Part shown: one piece after another, positions 53,805-54,539 of the stretch | How positions within the stretch are numbered: position 1 is the first letter of the stretch | Layout of the letters: each line of letters starts with the position of its first letter | Assembly: GCA_029865825.1 (NCBI GenBank) | Contig: JARXAQ010000017.1 | Span: forward strand, 1 to 54,539 | Origin: Rhizobium sp. | GTDB lineage: Bacteria > Pseudomonadota > Alphaproteobacteria > Rhizobiales > Rhizobiaceae | Direction of reading: 5' to 3' | DNA length: 54,539 nt | Program-made: the position numbers and the translations under genes | The notes under the pieces: model-generated | Database searches by the model: none | What the model saw: the letters and a program-made list of their open reading frames with translations, nothing else | Told to the model about the DNA's origin: nothing

Positions 53805-53932
53805 CTGCTTTCTATGTGCTGGGCTAAGGCTATTATTCTCTTCCAGGCATCAATGACTAGCGTTTGATATTAGACCCGCCTGCGTCAAGCAGTCACCCTC
53901 TTCCCGGGAACAACAAACCGGGAGAACACGCG

Positions 53933-54539
53933 GTGAATGCAAAACCATATCTGTCTGTAAGCCTTATGCTCGCTCTTGGCGGTGCTGTGCCGGCATCAGC
54001 CTTCGCTGAAACACTGATCGTTAACAGCTATGGCGGTCCTTACGAAGCGATCATAGAAGAGCGGATCATCAAGCCTTTCGAGGAGAAGTATGGTGTCGAC
54101 GTCGTCTATGATGCCGTAGGTTCCGCCTCGCAGGACTATGCCAAGATCAAAGCCACGAAAGGCCAGCCGGGCTTCGATGTAGCGGTCATGACCGCGTCGC
54201 AGTCTCTGAAAGGCTGTAAGGACGGGCTTCTGGAAAAGTTGGACGCTGGCGCTGTTCCAAACCTCCAGAAACTCGAACCGACACTTGCGACTGTCGCCGG
54301 CCCGTGCGGCGCCGTTCACGAGGTGCAGTACATGGCGCTGCTGTATCGAACCGACAAACTGGCTGTTGCGCCGACCTCATGGTCCTCGCTCTTCGATCCG
54401 CAGCTTCATGGGAAGATCATCCTGCCGACGTTCCAGAATGTTATGGCGGTCTTCCTGCTCGAAATCATGTCGGTCGTGCGCGGCGGCGACATGATCGACA
54501 ATATCGAGCCTGGCTTTGCCGCGATGGCGGAACTTGCCC
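53933..54539 (+). CDS. Periplasmic ABC-transporter substrate-binding protein (3' end outside the window)
   Basis: Partial gene of 202 codons that stays open to the window end. A signal peptide (NAKPYLSVSLMLALGGAVPA, cleavage near ASAFA) is followed by ETLIVNSYGGPYEAIIEERI and KPFEEKYGVDVVYDAVG, the pattern of family-1 solute-binding proteins of the polyamine/opine type. The GTG at 53933 is preceded by GGGAG at a good distance. It would bind a cationic or small organic solute outside the inner membrane for import. Specificity cannot be told from the visible part. Confidence 0.9.
   Translation, partial: MNAKPYLSVSLMLALGGAVPASAFAETLIVNSYGGPYEAIIEERIIKPFEEKYGVDVVYDAVGSASQDYAKIKATKGQPGFDVAVMTASQSLKGCKDGLLEKLDAGAVPNLQKLEPTLATVAGPCGAVHEVQYMALLYRTDKLAVAPTSWSSLFDPQLHGKIILPTFQNVMAVFLLEIMSVVRGGDMIDNIEPGFAAMAELA

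Noticed and set aside
1-54539. CRISPR arrays, rRNA and tRNA genes
   Set aside because: No regularly spaced direct repeats and no recognisable rRNA or tRNA cores were seen by eye; a covariance-model search was not possible here.

Overview
The window reads as an accessory or plasmid/chromid-like segment from an alphaproteobacterium, most likely a rhizobium of the Rhizobiaceae. Reasons: the imuA-imuB-dnaE2 mutagenesis cassette preceded by a GAAC-N7-GAAC SOS box (the alphaproteobacterial LexA site), an HWE-family histidine kinase, a nasA gene with a fused ferredoxin-like tail followed by a cysG-type gene, and typical rhizobial plasmid genes (DUF736, ArdC, WGR-domain and XRE proteins). The species cannot be fixed from sequence alone.

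Layout. 0-2.7 kb: 3' end of the assimilatory nitrate reductase gene nasA, overlapping a siroheme synthase gene. 2.7-7.5 kb: a tyrosine recombinase, a MarR regulator with a 15-bp perfect inverted-repeat operator, a DUF1398 protein and a Crp/Fnr regulator behind an AT-rich stretch. 7.7-18.7 kb: a signalling island with three diguanylate-cyclase/phosphodiesterase genes on the minus strand, a KaiC-like ATPase / HWE kinase / receiver cassette, an MCP relic, a stand-alone EAL protein and a cold-shock gene. 19-23 kb: a B12-binding-like regulator, a LuxR-type regulator and a methyltransferase. 23-27 kb: mobile DNA, an IS91-type transposase paired with a tyrosine recombinase, then an IS110 element. 27-31.4 kb: TRAP transporter permeases and the K+ transporter Kup. 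31.6-38.7 kb: an exonuclease relic, the SOS cassette and two hypothetical genes.

38.8-44.4 kb holds the most interesting system: a five-gene run (BTAD/TPR activator, an unrecognised 143-aa protein, YcaO, TfuA-like protein, and a guanidine-hydrolase-fold enzyme resembling agmatine/peptidylarginine deiminases). Gaps are 3-9 bp, and the last three genes are joined by 4-bp overlaps. YcaO plus TfuA is the known pair for backbone thioamide formation and is required for trifolitoxin. A deiminase-like enzyme co-translated with it is unexpected and suggests an undescribed peptide- or protein-modification pathway.

44.5-54.5 kb is plasmid-like accessory DNA: XRE regulators, a complete ISNCY-type element, an N-terminally truncated ArdC, a duplicated DUF736 module flanking a frameshifted fic gene, a WGR-domain protein, then a LysR/XRE divergent pair before the start of an ABC-transporter binding protein that runs off the end. 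No rRNA, tRNA or CRISPR array was recognised.
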